Of a DNA stretch of 64,000 nt, positions 33,145 through 41,253 are shown in pieces. Both the position numbers and the translations under genes were made by a program. How positions within the stretch are numbered: position 1 is the first letter of the stretch; the number at the start of each line of letters is the position of its first letter. The DNA lies in NCBI RefSeq assembly GCF_000024905.1, contig NC_013522.1:372001-436000 (forward strand), read 5' to 3'. The notes below the pieces were generated by a model. It was not told the DNA's origin. It saw only the letters and a program-made list of their open reading frames with translations, and did no database searches. The stretch is from Thermanaerovibrio acidaminovorans DSM 6589. GTDB taxonomy: Bacteria; Synergistota; Synergistia; Synergistales; Synergistaceae.

Positions 33145-34923
33145 TTGGCAGGTAAGGCGATACTTACGGGCAACGAGGCGATAGCCAGGGGTGCCTGGGA
33201 GGCGGGGCTTCACGTGGCGGCCGCATATCCCGGCACTCCCAGCACGGAGATATTGGAGAACATGTCCCAGTATCGGGAGATCTACTCCGAGTGGTCCACC
33301 AACGAGAAGGTGGCTCTGGAGGTGGCCAGCGGGGCCTCCATCGGCGGCGCTAGGGCCCTGGCGGCCATGAAGCACGTGGGGGTGAACGTGGCGGCGGACC
33401 CGCTCTTCACCATGGCCTACATAGGGGTCAACGGGGGCCTGGTCCTGGTCTCCGCCGACGACCCGGGGCTCTTCAGCTCCCAGAACGAGCAGGACAACCG
33501 CTGGTACGCCCCGCACGCCAAGATACCCATGCTGGAGCCCTCGGACAGCCAGGAGTGCAAGGACTTCATGAAGGCCGCCTTCGAGATATCCGAGAGGTTC
33601 GACACCCCGGTCCTCTTCCGGGTCACCACCCGGGTCTGTCACAGCAAGGGGGTGGTGGAGCTCGGAGAGCGGCAGGAGGTGCCCATCAGGGAGTACCACC
33701 GGGACATCCGTAAGACCCTCATGGCCCCCTCCTCCGCCAAGGCCAGGCACTACGTGGTGGAGGAGCGGCTGGCGGCCCTGAGGGACTACTCCAACGACTG
33801 TCCCTTCAACCGGATCGAGTGGGGGCCTGACCGGCGGATAGGGGTCATAGCCAGCGGCATCGGCTACCAGCACGCCCGGGAGGCCTTCGGCGATCAGGCC
33901 AGCTACCTCAAGATAGGCTTCTCCCATCCCCTGCCGGATCGGCTCATATCCGTCTTCGCCCGGAGCGTGGACCGGGTGGTGGTGGTGGAGGAGAACGAGC
34001 CCTACATCGAGAACTTCGTGAGGCAGCTGGGGATAGACTGCGTGGGCCGGGAGCTGCTGCCTGCGGTGGACGAGCTGTCCCCCGCGGTGGTGAGGCGGGC
34101 CTTCGTGTCCTCCGAGGAGCCCAAGGTGGCCAGGCCCGACTGTCCGGTGCCGGGCCGTCCGCCAGTGCTGTGCGCCGGCTGTCCCCATAGGGGCATCTTC
34201 TACGCCATGAGCCGGATCAAGGACAAGGTGGTGACCAGCGACATCGGCTGCTACACCTTGGGGGCCATGGAGCCCCTGAACGTGGGGGACACGGTGATCT
34301 GCATGGGGGCGTCGGTCTCCGCCGGGGTGGGCTTCCAGAAGGTCCAGCAGCTGGCGGGCCGCAAGGGGAAGGTGTTCGGGGTCATCGGGGACTCCACCTT
34401 CTTCCACTCGGGGATAACGGGGCTCATCGACTCGGTGTACAACAAGGTCCCCCTGGCGCTGGTGATCGTGGACAACCGGATAACCGCCATGACGGGACAT
34501 CAGGAGAACCCCGGGACCGGCCGGACCCTGATGGGGGAGGAGACCGTGAGCCTGGACATCGAGGCCCTGTGCGTGGCCTGCGGGGTCAAGAGGGAGAACC
34601 TGGTGGTGGTGGATCCCTACGATTACAAGGCCTGTGAGGCGGCGGTGAAGGCGGCGGAGGCCTCGGAGGAGCCCTTCGTGATAATAACCCGCCGGCCCTG
34701 CGCCCTCATAAAGGAGGTCCAGCGAGCCAGGGCTGGGGTGCACTGCGTGGTGGATCACTCCAAGTGCGTCAAGTGCAAGTCCTGCATAAGGCCCGGGTGT
34801 CCCGCTATAGCCATGAAGGATGGGGTAATCGTGATAGACACCGCCCAGTGCAACGGTTGCGGCCTGTGTCTCCAGCTCTGCCCCAAGGGGGCCATCTCTA
34901 GGGAGGGCGAGGTAAATGAGTAG
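33145..34923 (+). CDS. iorA: Indolepyruvate:ferredoxin oxidoreductase, alpha subunit
   Basis: Oxidatively decarboxylates aryl 2-oxoacids to aryl-acyl-CoA, reducing ferredoxin. The 592-aa protein starts with the pyrimidine/TPP domain (LTGNEAIARGAWEAGLHVAAAYPGTPSTEI), has the core TPP-binding motif GDSTFFHSGITGLIDSVYNK with later VDNRITAMTGHQENPGTG, and ends in two 4Fe-4S motifs (CVKCKSCIRPGCP and CNGCGLCLQLCP). This is the archaeal/clostridial IorA layout. TTG 33145 follows GAAGGAGGGG. Its stop overlaps iorB by eight bases. Works with ptb upstream and the divergent ferredoxin. Confidence 0.96.
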   Translation: MAGKAILTGNEAIARGAWEAGLHVAAAYPGTPSTEILENMSQYREIYSEWSTNEKVALEVASGASIGGARALAAMKHVGVNVAADPLFTMAYIGVNGGLVLVSADDPGLFSSQNEQDNRWYAPHAKIPMLEPSDSQECKDFMKAAFEISERFDTPVLFRVTTRVCHSKGVVELGERQEVPIREYHRDIRKTLMAPSSAKARHYVVEERLAALRDYSNDCPFNRIEWGPDRRIGVIASGIGYQHAREAFGDQASYLKIGFSHPLPDRLISVFARSVDRVVVVEENEPYIENFVRQLGIDCVGRELLPAVDELSPAVVRRAFVSSEEPKVARPDCPVPGRPPVLCAGCPHRGIFYAMSRIKDKVVTSDIGCYTLGAMEPLNVGDTVICMGASVSAGVGFQKVQQLAGRKGKVFGVIGDSTFFHSGITGLIDSVYNKVPLALVIVDNRITAMTGHQENPGTGRTLMGEETVSLDIEALCVACGVKRENLVVVDPYDYKACEAAVKAAEASEEPFVIITRRPCALIKEVQRARAGVHCVVDHSKCVKCKSCIRPGCPAIAMKDGVIVIDTAQCNGCGLCLQLCPKGAISREGEVNE

Positions 34924-35497
34924 GAACTCCACCAATAGCATTCTCCTGGTAGGCGTCGGGGGGCAGGGCACCATACTGGCCTCCAAGGTCCTCTCCGAGG
35001 GCCTCATGAAGATGGGCTACGACGTGAAGATGTCGGAGATCCACGGCATGTCCCAGAGGGGGGGCAGCGTTACCACCCACGTGAGGTACGGGGAGAAGGT
35101 CTACTCGCCGGTCATCTCCGAGGGGGAGGCGGACATCCTGGTGGCCTTCGAGAAGCTGGAGGCCGCCCGGTGGCTCAGCTACCTCAAGGAGGGGGGCACC
35201 CTGGTGGTGAACGACTACGAGATCTACCCGGTGCCGGTTCTCCTGGGCAAGGACTCCTACCCGGAGGGGCTGGACGAGATGTTCCGCCGGAAGGTGAGGG
35301 ACTTGAAGATCTTCGACGCCGGGAAGGTGGCCCAGGAGCTGGGGAACGTGAAGGCTCAGAACGTGGTGCTACTGGGGGCCCTCATAAGGTCCATGGGGCT
35401 GGACACCATAGACTGGTCCCAGGTGCTGGCGGACGTGGTGCCCCCCAGGTTCCTGGAGCTGAACGTGAAGGCCCTGAAGGCGGGGATGGAGCTTTAG
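34916..35497 (+). CDS. iorB: Indolepyruvate:ferredoxin oxidoreductase, beta subunit
   Basis: Gamma-type 2-oxoacid:ferredoxin oxidoreductase domain, 193 aa, partner of IorA. Motifs: ILLVGVGGQGTILASKVLSEG, EIHGMSQRGGSVTTHVRYG and LVAFEKLEAARWL, followed by KAQNVVLLGALIRSMGL. ATG 34916 lies within the end of iorA (ATGAGTAG overlap), implying coupled translation. A terminator hairpin follows 24 bp after the stop. Confidence 0.96.
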   Translation: MSRNSTNSILLVGVGGQGTILASKVLSEGLMKMGYDVKMSEIHGMSQRGGSVTTHVRYGEKVYSPVISEGEADILVAFEKLEAARWLSYLKEGGTLVVNDYEIYPVPVLLGKDSYPEGLDEMFRRKVRDLKIFDAGKVAQELGNVKAQNVVLLGALIRSMGLDTIDWSQVLADVVPPRFLELNVKALKAGMEL

Positions 35498-35521
35498 GGG
35501 CCTGAGGGGATAGCGCAAGCC

Positions 35522-35547
35522 GGAGGGGGGACCTGGGTCCCCCCTCC
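35522..35547 (+). terminator. Terminator-like hairpin after iorB
   Basis: Perfect 12-bp stem GGAGGGGGGACC/GGTCCCCCCTCC with a TG centre, followed by TTACC. Confidence 0.7.
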
Positions 35548-35578
35548 TTACCCTGCTCTGATAGGTGTATGTTCCGGG

Positions 35579-35734
35579 TCAGGCCGCCCTGGACGGATCT
35601 CCGCAGCTCATCAGGTCCTCCAGCGTCACGCACCGGCGGTGAAAGGCGGAGGCCCTGTCGGCGTCGAAGAGCCTCTCCACGGAGCCTCCCTTGAGAACGT
35701 ATATTCTGCCTATGAGCCTCATGAACTTGGTCAT
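35579..35734 (-). CDS. Unknown 51-aa basic protein
   Basis: Not recognised. ATG 35734 has a strong RBS (AGGAGGTG, six bases before). The product begins MTKFMRLIGRIYVLKGGSV, then RLFDADRASAFHRR and ends VTLEDLMSCGDPSRAA; it is basic at the N-terminus with a short hydrophobic patch, and no transmembrane helix is certain. Its own promoter with a perfect palindromic operator lies directly upstream (35767-35797), so it is a regulated monocistronic gene. The longer frame to 35797 would start inside that operator and is rejected. Confidence 0.6.
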   Translation of the reverse strand: MTKFMRLIGRIYVLKGGSVERLFDADRASAFHRRCVTLEDLMSCGDPSRAA

Positions 35735-35767
35735 GATCAACACCTCCTGGTCATCTTGTCCAGGGTC

Positions 35768-35797
35768 ATGATAACTCACAGTTATCATGAGTGTCAA
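35768..35797 (-). promoter_or_regulatory. Promoter overlapped by a perfect 10-3-10 palindrome (operator)
   Basis: Minus strand TTGACA (35797-35792), 18-bp spacer, TATCAT (35773-35768). Inside it, arms CATGATAACT and AGTTATCATG (plus strand 35767-35776 and 35780-35789) are exact reverse complements around CAC, covering the spacer and -10 box. A dimeric repressor bound there would block RNA polymerase. Confidence 0.8.
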
Positions 35798-35803
35798 CCA
35801 CCC

Positions 35804-36109
35804 CTACCCCTTGGAGTCTATTATGACCCCCCGGGTGTCCTTCGGGCTGTGGGCCTCCAGCAGGGAGGTGGGGCGTTCCTTTACGCGCCTCAGGGCCTCC
35901 CTTGGGTCCTCCGGGGGCTCGTCCTGGTGGAGGGGTTCCCGGTCCCTCGCCTCTTGGTGGGGCTGGTTCCCGCCCCCCTGGCGGGACTCCTCCTCCAGGA
36001 AGTCCTCCCAGCGGCGGCGCACCCTGCCCGGTTCCCCCTTGGGTCCCCTCTTGGGGCGCACGGGCTCCACCGGGTTGACCCCGTTTACGGCTTCCACCCT
36101 CCTGTCCAA
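35804..36109 (-). CDS. Unknown hydrophilic 101-aa protein
   Basis: Not recognised. TTG 36109 follows AGGGGGGTGA by five bases, so translation is credible; GTG 36118 lies in the RBS. The product starts MDRRVEAVNGVNPVEPVRPKRG and is then very charged and polar (RRRWEDFLEEESRQGGG...), probably disordered with a short helical middle. No signal peptide or membrane helix. It lies 77 bp downstream of the NSS symporter on the same strand and upstream of the palindromic promoter. Confidence 0.5.
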   Translation of the reverse strand: MDRRVEAVNGVNPVEPVRPKRGPKGEPGRVRRRWEDFLEEESRQGGGNQPHQEARDREPLHQDEPPEDPREALRRVKERPTSLLEAHSPKDTRGVIIDSKG

Positions 36110-36186
36110 TCGGATCACCCCCCTAGTCCTACTAAGTTATCGGACCTGGGGGGTGGGTCCATTCGGGACCTGGGGATCATTTCTCC

Positions 36187-37584
36187 CTAGAGCCTTATCA
36201 CCCCCGCGGTGCTCAGGAAGACCAGCAGTAGCAGCGCCGGGGTTATGTACCGGAGGACGAACCGGTAGGCGGCGATGAGCCCCCGGTTGTTCAGGGTGCC
36301 TCCGTTGGAGAGCTGTTCCTCCACGATCCCGCTCTTGAGCACGTAGCCCACGAAGACCGCGGTGAGGAGCCCGCCTATGGGCATCATGATGTTGCTGGAC
36401 AGGTGGTCGTAGAGGTCGAAGAAGGTCCTGCCCAGAATATGGATGCCCCCGAGGTAGGAGGACCCGTCCGCCGATAGGGTGGCGGTGGCGCCGATGGAGC
36501 CGATGATGATGCAGTTGAGTAGCGCCGCCAGGGGGCGCTTCAGCTTGAGCTCCTCCACCATGAAGGCGATGGGGACCTCCATTATGGAGAGCATGGCGGT
36601 GGTGGCGGCGAAGCAGGTGAGGAGGAAGAAGGCGGCCAGGAGCAGGTTGCCCAGGGGTATCTGGCTGAAGACCAGGGGGATGGTCATGAACAGGAGTCCT
36701 GGCCCGGCGGAGGGCTCCATGCCGAAGCTGAAGACCGTGGGGAAGATGGCCAGCCCCGCCAGCAGGGAGACCAGGGTGTCCGAGGCGGCAACCCGGACGG
36801 CGGTGTTGATCAGCCGGTTGTCGTCGGTGAAGTAGGATCCGTAGGTGATCATGGTGCTCATCCCAAGGGAGAGCTTGAAGAACGCCAGTCCCAGGGCGGC
36901 CAGGATGACCGAAGGGGTCAGCTTTGAGAAGTCCACGTTGAACAGGAAGCGGATGCCATCCTTGGCTCCTGGCAGGGTGAGGGCCCTTATGTCGCATAGG
37001 ATGATGAGGACGAACAGGAGGGGCATGAGGGTCTTGGTGATCCGCTCTATGCCGCTGCGGACCCCCAGAGATATGGCGCTACCAACCAGGGCCAGCACGA
37101 TCCACTGCCACAGGACCGGGGACATGGCCCCCCGGAGCGACGTGGCGCCGGCGCCCACCACCGCCTTGAAGAGGGGACCCACCTGCTCCTTGGTTATCCC
37201 CGCCAGCTGTCCGGTGGCGGCCTTGAAGAAGTAGAAGTAGACCCAGCCCGCCACGTCGGTGTAGAAGAACATGATGAGGTAGGCGGACAGGACCCCCAGG
37301 ACCCCCACGAACCTCCAGGGGGTTGCGGGGTTGCCGGTCACGTTCCTGAAGGAGCCCACCGCGTTGCCCCTTCCCCTGCGGCCTATTATGAACTCTCCGG
37401 TCATGACCGGGATCCCCACCAGGGCTATGCATATGAAGTAGACCAGGAGGAAGGCGCCCCCTCCGTTGACTCCAGTGAGGTAGGGGAACTTCCATATGTT
37501 GCCAAGCCCCACCGCGGACCCAAGGGTGGCGAAGAAGACCGCCAGCCCGGATGAGAAACCCTCCCGCTTCTTTCCGTCGGACAA
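36187..37584 (-). CDS. Neurotransmitter:sodium symporter (NSS/SNF family)
   Basis: LeuT-like Na+-coupled amino-acid importer, 465 aa with about 11-12 membrane helices. The helix-1 substrate/Na site reads FFATLGSAVGLGNIWKFPYLTGVNGGGAF, the strongest family signature; helix 6 contains LAALGLAFFKLSLGMSTMITYGSYF, and helix 8 LLTCFAATTAMLSIMEV. TTG 37584 lies eight bases after GGAGG; the 14-residue extension has no RBS. Transports amino acids such as tyrosine, tryptophan or leucine in relatives, which would suit an amino-acid fermenter; the substrate here is unknown. Confidence 0.93.
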   Translation of the reverse strand: MSDGKKREGFSSGLAVFFATLGSAVGLGNIWKFPYLTGVNGGGAFLLVYFICIALVGIPVMTGEFIIGRRGRGNAVGSFRNVTGNPATPWRFVGVLGVLSAYLIMFFYTDVAGWVYFYFFKAATGQLAGITKEQVGPLFKAVVGAGATSLRGAMSPVLWQWIVLALVGSAISLGVRSGIERITKTLMPLLFVLIILCDIRALTLPGAKDGIRFLFNVDFSKLTPSVILAALGLAFFKLSLGMSTMITYGSYFTDDNRLINTAVRVAASDTLVSLLAGLAIFPTVFSFGMEPSAGPGLLFMTIPLVFSQIPLGNLLLAAFFLLTCFAATTAMLSIMEVPIAFMVEELKLKRPLAALLNCIIIGSIGATATLSADGSSYLGGIHILGRTFFDLYDHLSSNIMMPIGGLLTAVFVGYVLKSGIVEEQLSNGGTLNNRGLIAAYRFVLRYITPALLLLVFLSTAGVIRL

Positions 37585-37707
37585 AGAAACCAACCTCCTT
37601 CGAATTTTAACGGCCAATGGCCACAAAATGGGATCGCTGTATATTTGCTCCCATTTGTCGTTGAGTCAACCGGCAGAAATCGATTGCCAACTTTAAGAAA
37701 AGTAATA

Positions 37708-37739
37708 GCCGCCGGTGGGCTTCGGTGCCCTCCGGCGGC
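37708..37739 (-). terminator. Terminator for the nitroreductase gene
   Basis: Stem arms GCCGCCGGTGGGC and GCCCTCCGGCGGC (one mismatch) around TTCGGT, followed on the minus strand by TATTACTTTTCTT. Confidence 0.75.
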
Positions 37740-37773
37740 CAGGTGGTTAACCGGGTTTCAGTCTCGGCGGGGG

Positions 37774-38415
37774 TTAGTCCTTGGGGGAGAACCTGCCGAG
37801 GTGGACGAACTCCTCCAGGGGGCGCCTCAGGCCCCTCGGCAACAGGGTAACCCCGTCCCTCAGGTATCCCACCGCTATCAGCATGGGGATCACGAACCTG
37901 CCAGGTATGCCGAAGGCCTCCTTGACCTTCGATTCGTTGAACCCGTCCATGGGGTGGGTGGACAGCCCGTGTCCCATGGCGGCGATCATTAGGCTCATGG
38001 CGAAGAGGGACGCGTTCTTGACCGCGAAGAGGCGCCGCCTCTCCGAGTCCATCTCCCCGTAGAGGTTGAAGGGCATGGGGCGGGTGCGCTCCACGTCCTC
38101 CGCCTTCATGTAGCCCAGCTCCACCATGCTCTTGAGCACCCGGTCGATGTGCCGCTCCACCGCCATGGGGTCCGACGCCACGATCAGGACCGCCGAGGCC
38201 TCTTCCACCTTGGGCTGGTTGAAGGCGCACTCCCGAAGGCGCCTCTTGTCCTCCGGGTCCTTGACCACCACCACCTCCCAGGGCTGGAGGTTGAAGGATG
38301 ACGGGGCCAGGTTGGCCTCCTCTATGACCTCCTCCAGGACCCCTTCGGGTATCCTCCTTCCAGGATCGAAGAAGTTTATCGATCGCCTGGACCTTATCGC
38401 CTCCCGCACGTCCAC
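37774..38415 (-). CDS. Nitroreductase-family FMN oxidoreductase
   Basis: Small dimeric flavoenzyme, 213 aa. Motifs: REAIRSRRSINFFDPGRR (FMN phosphate-binding RSxR), EEANLAPSSFNLQPWEVVVV and the C-terminal region PGRFVIPMLIAVGYLRDG. Active on quinones, nitro compounds or flavins in relatives. GTG 38415 follows GGGAGTGA by five bases and gives the usual MDVREAI N-terminus; the basic 17-residue extension to 38466 is unlikely. A terminator follows. Confidence 0.9.
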   Translation of the reverse strand: MDVREAIRSRRSINFFDPGRRIPEGVLEEVIEEANLAPSSFNLQPWEVVVVKDPEDKRRLRECAFNQPKVEEASAVLIVASDPMAVERHIDRVLKSMVELGYMKAEDVERTRPMPFNLYGEMDSERRRLFAVKNASLFAMSLMIAAMGHGLSTHPMDGFNESKVKEAFGIPGRFVIPMLIAVGYLRDGVTLLPRGLRRPLEEFVHLGRFSPKD

Positions 38416-38515
38416 TAGGATCACTCCCTTCCTTCGGCCCGGTGTTGCCTTCCGCCGATTCTTCATTTAAATTATATATCACGATAGCCACAGCATTGGA
38501 CAGGGGGTGACCGTC

Positions 38516-38827
38516 ATGGAGGAGGATCTGAAGGAGGTTCTGCGTCGTCTGGAGGCGCTGGAGGCCCGGCTGCCGGCGGTTGAGGAGGAGGAGAGGCAGG
38601 AGGACCGGATCCGCCAGTACCTGGGGGAGTTCAAGGCCTACGTGGACGAGATGCGGGAGCGGGTGCTGGACCGGATAGCCAAGGGGGCGGGGGCCATATC
38701 GGAGCCCGCCTCGGCGGCGATCCACCGGGCCACGTCGGTGGTTGGGGAGTCTCCCCTGGCGGTGGCGGCCCTGGCGTTCGGCGCCGGGCTCCTGCTGGGG
38801 GCCCTGGTGAGGCACCACCGGGACTGA
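38516..38827 (+). CDS. ElaB/YqjD-like (DUF883-type) membrane-anchored protein
   Basis: A 103-aa protein with a charged coiled-coil body (EDLKEVLRRLEALEARLPAVEEEERQE) and a C-terminal membrane helix SPLAVAALAFGAGLLLGALV followed by RHHRD, the same layout as E. coli YqjD/ElaB, inner-membrane proteins that tether ribosomes in stationary phase. ATG 38516 is preceded by AGGGGGTGACCGTC; GTG 38507 is in the RBS. Two more small membrane proteins follow, as in the yqjD-yqjE-yqjK cluster. Homology is inferred from architecture. Confidence 0.7.
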   Translation: MEEDLKEVLRRLEALEARLPAVEEEERQEDRIRQYLGEFKAYVDEMRERVLDRIAKGAGAISEPASAAIHRATSVVGESPLAVAALAFGAGLLLGALVRHHRD

Positions 38828-38837
38828 TCCTAGGCGG

Positions 38838-39113
38838 ATGGAGCCCATAGCCAAGTTCGTTCTGGGCGTCCTGGATGCCATCGAGGCGGAGATGCGGCTC
38901 CTTCTGGCCCTCTCCGCCCGATGGGCCCTGGGGATGTTCCTGTCCATTTCGTTTCTGGTGCTGGGCATCGCCTTCGGGGCCTACGGGGCATCGCTTTGGC
39001 TGAGGCCCCGGGTTGGGGGGCCCCTGGCCTTCGGCCTGGTGGGATTGGCGCTGGCTCTCTGCGGATGGGGGTGTTGCCTGTGGGCTTCGGGGTCTCGGAG
39101 GAGAGGGAGCTGA
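38838..39113 (+). CDS. YqjE/holin-superfamily-III-like two-helix membrane protein
   Basis: A 91-aa membrane protein with an N-terminal amphipathic helix (VLDAIEAEMRLLLALSARWAL) and two membrane helices (MFLSISFLVLGIAFGAYGASLWL and LAFGLVGLALALCGWGCCLWA). This matches the DUF1469/YqjE fold. It starts ten bases after the DUF883-like gene; the RBS AGGCGG is close to the ATG. Likely part of a three-gene membrane module. Confidence 0.6.
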   Translation: MEPIAKFVLGVLDAIEAEMRLLLALSARWALGMFLSISFLVLGIAFGAYGASLWLRPRVGGPLAFGLVGLALALCGWGCCLWASGSRRRGS

Positions 39114-39325
39114 CCCGTGCCCGGGAGGCGCTGCTCGAGTCCTCCCGGGGGGCGGACCGATGGGTCCGGGAGCACCGGCTGGGCATATGGCTGAGCGCCC
39201 TGGCCCTGGGGGCTGGAGTCGGTTTCCTGGGCCCCAGGAGGGCCATGGGGATCGCAAGGGGGCTCATATCCCTCCTGGTCCTCCCCGGCAGGGGCCCGGG
39301 GGAGGGTGTCCCGTCCCCCAAATAG
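39080..39325 (+). CDS. YqjK-like small membrane protein (third in trio)
   Basis: An 81-aa protein overlapping the YqjE-like gene by 34 bases in another frame. GTG 39080 lies six bases after GGGGGTG; ATG 39065 is an alternative. A charged helix (SEERELTRAREALLESSRGADRWVREHR) leads to a hydrophobic segment LGIWLSALALGAGVGFL and a weaker GIARGLISLLVL. The order soluble helix then membrane helix parallels YqjK, but sequence identity could not be judged. Confidence 0.5.
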   Translation: MGFGVSEERELTRAREALLESSRGADRWVREHRLGIWLSALALGAGVGFLGPRRAMGIARGLISLLVLPGRGPGEGVPSPK

Positions 39326-39497
39326 GTTTACATTTTTAATTTTGAAGCCCAAATCTTAAATGTCTTTCCCGGCCCCTCCGGCTTTTAATCCGGGCGAGCC
39401 GGGTGTTATCGTGTCCTTTGGCGGCGGCCTCGGTTGGTGCCGTCACACACGCCGAAGGGAGGGAACGGCTTAAGGGGCTGGACCTGTCAATCCCTTT
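39326..39497. other. Intergenic stretch upstream of the PEPCK-like fragment
   Basis: About 170 bp, AT-rich at its left end (39328-39362) and GC-rich after. It holds no convincing RBS or promoter for the next frame and no trace of the missing PEPCK N-terminal domain. Confidence 0.4.
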
Positions 39498-40259
39498 GTG
39501 ATGTTGTTTCATGGGGCTTTGTCAGGCGTGGCATTGGAGCCCTCCTACTTCGACAAGACATCCGACTACCCCTGCGGATCCCCGGACAACCGCTACCTCC
39601 TGTCCATCCAGAACTGCGGTGTTACGTTGGACTCCACGGGACGCCGGGTGCCGGTGATGGAGGACGTGCGCAACGGCAATGGCAGGGCCATCAAGTCCAG
39701 GCTCTGGTCCCCCGACCGGGTGGACAGGATCGACGACCCGCTGGACGCGGTCTTCTGGATCATGAAGGACCCGGTCCTGGGGGCCGCCATGGGGGCCACG
39801 TTGGCCACCAAGAGGAGCAGCGCCGAGAGGCTGGCCTCCGGGGTGGACCCGGAGGCTTTGGTCTTCGAGCCCTTCGCTAACCCCTTCAGGGCCTACCCCC
39901 TTCGGGAGGACTACGAGAAGTTCAAGGGGATCTTTGGGAGGGGTGTCAGGTGTTTCGTGCTCAACACCGGTCACTTCATGGGTCGGAAGGTGCCAAAGGA
40001 TCTCACGCTGCAGGTCCTACTGGACGTGGTGGAGGGGCGCTGCGGCTTCCAGGGGCTGGTGGGTGGGATGGACTACCTGCCCATCGATGGTTTCGAGCCC
40101 CCTGTGGACGATCCGGGGTACCGGGAGGTTCTCCGGCGGTCTCTGGAGGCCCGGATCAGGTTCCTGGGAGAGAGGGAGGAGTGCACCGGGGGCTACGATA
40201 GCCTGCCCGACGAGTGCGTCCATGCCATAGGGGACCTGGTGGCGGAGCTGGGGGTTTAG
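39498..40259 (+). pseudogene. PEPCK-like C-terminal fragment (possible pseudogene)
   Basis: A 253-aa frame resembling the C-terminal half of ATP-dependent phosphoenolpyruvate carboxykinase or a PEPCK-like DUF family such as DUF4914. Alignable blocks are FEPFANPFRAYPLREDYEKF (compare the PEPCK block FSACFGxPFxxLHP) and CFVLNTGHFMGRKVPKDLTL (compare LVNTGWTGG...TR). The P-loop (GxSGTGKT), the kinase-2 Asp pair and the N-terminal domain are absent, and PEPCK is usually about 530 aa. No RBS precedes ATG 39498. It therefore looks like a truncated remnant, or a short PEPCK-like protein of unknown role. The frame is uninterrupted, so decay would be recent. Confidence 0.5.
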
Positions 40260-40287
40260 TTAAAAAAACTTAACGAGATCCCCTGGG

Positions 40288-40315
40288 TTGACAAAATTTT
40301 TAGAAGATCTATAAT
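40288..40315 (+). promoter_or_regulatory. Consensus promoter of the cold-shock gene
   Basis: Perfect TTGACA (40288-40293), 16-bp spacer, perfect TATAAT (40310-40315), the strongest promoter in the window. The about 63-nt leader contains a GTCCTTTC-type stem (GTCCTT...AAGGAC, 40347-40366) and ends in AGGAGG. Confidence 0.9.
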
Positions 40316-40384
40316 GGCCTCGTTGTCGGGTTTCGGCAGCGCAACCGTCCTTCTCTAGAAAGGACTAAATTCAGGAGGCAACAA

Positions 40385-40588
40385 GTGGCTACTCAGGGAA
40401 CGGTTAAGTGGTTCAACGCGACGAAGGGTTATGGCTTCATCACCACCGACGAGGGCAGGGACGTGTTCTGTCACTTCAGCGCCATCAAGATGGATGGCTA
40501 CAGGACCCTCGAGGAGGGGCAGCGGGTCTCCCTGGACGTGGAGATGGGTCCCAAGGGCGAGCAGGCTGCCAACGTGGTTAAGCTCTAA
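40385..40588 (+). CDS. csp: Cold-shock domain protein
   Basis: RNA-chaperone OB-fold of 67 aa. RNP1 [11 protein letters not shown] and RNP2 DVFCHFSAI are both present (canonical KGFGFI and VFVHF with Tyr and Cys substitutions). GTG 40385 has AGGAGG at nine bases. It is transcribed from a consensus promoter with a structured leader and ends at a strong terminator, so it is a highly expressed single gene. Confidence 0.95.
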   Translation: MATQGTVKWFNATKGYGFITTDEGRDVFCHFSAIKMDGYRTLEEGQRVSLDVEMGPKGEQAANVVKL

Positions 40589-40606
40589 GTCTTTATAGGC
40601 CTAGGT

Positions 40607-40644
40607 GGGAGGGGCGACGCAATGTCGCCCCTCCCTTGATTTTT
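40607..40644 (+). terminator. Rho-independent terminator of csp
   Basis: Perfect 12-bp stem GGGAGGGGCGAC/GTCGCCCCTCCC with a GCAAT loop, followed by TTGATTTTT. Confidence 0.92.
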
Positions 40645-41094
40645 ATGCCCCCGGGCCTGGCCCCTTGGGGAACTTCTCCCCCCTTGAGGTGGCGGCGTTC
40701 ACCCTCCGGCGGATCGCCTCACCGGATCTGGGCTGTGGGGGAGGGGCTTGAGTCATGGCGGCATAGCAGGGCATGGGATAGGTACGTTAGATCGGGTGGT
40801 ATAGTTGTCCTGTGTTTGGGCGATGGCATGTGAAGGGGGGATGGGGATGATTCGGCCGGCTCACAGGTGACGCCCCGGAGTCTACGGCACGGTCTGCGCC
40901 GTTGTTGCCGTTGTTGGAGAGCGCCTGGGCGTGAGGACCGGGTGGCGGGCCGGACCTCCCTTGGGTTGAGCCCATCCCCCGGTACGGTTCCCTTGCGGAT
41001 GATCGGACTCACCGAAGGATCTCCCTCTGCGCTCTCCGCCTTCGCACCAGGCGGCATCCATCTCGTCTCATCGCCAAAGCCGCCTTTGCCATGT

Positions 41095-41253
41095 GGGAGC
41101 TCCATCTTCACCGCCGCGTTCATCCCCCGGATAACCGGCAACCTGGTCGACAAGGTTGCCTGCTGTGTCCTGGTGGCCCTCATATTGCCAAAGCTCCCCG
41201 CCAGGATCCACGCCATGAGCGGCACCCCCTTCTTCAGGGGTAAGGGGGAGTAG
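41095..41253 (+). pseudogene. Possible remnant of an ECF-transporter S-component-like membrane protein
   Basis: Translation in the plus frame of 40867-41253 ends with FTAAFIPRITGNLVDKVACCVLVALILPKLPARI, a pattern like the last two helices of ECF S-components (GxxxNxVDKxxxxLLAxxIxKxLP). The upstream part of that frame is not membrane-like and has no RBS, so at best this is a C-terminal relic. Low confidence. Confidence 0.3.

Noticed and set aside
33007-35007. 666-aa minus-strand frame opposite iorA
   Set aside because: Pro/His/Gly-rich shadow of the iorAB coding strand, no RBS, while iorA and iorB carry diagnostic motifs.
40719-41225. 168-aa minus-strand ORF in the csp-TudS gap
   Set aside because: Arg/Ser/Pro-rich, no RBS, no motif, composition unlike the neighbouring genes.
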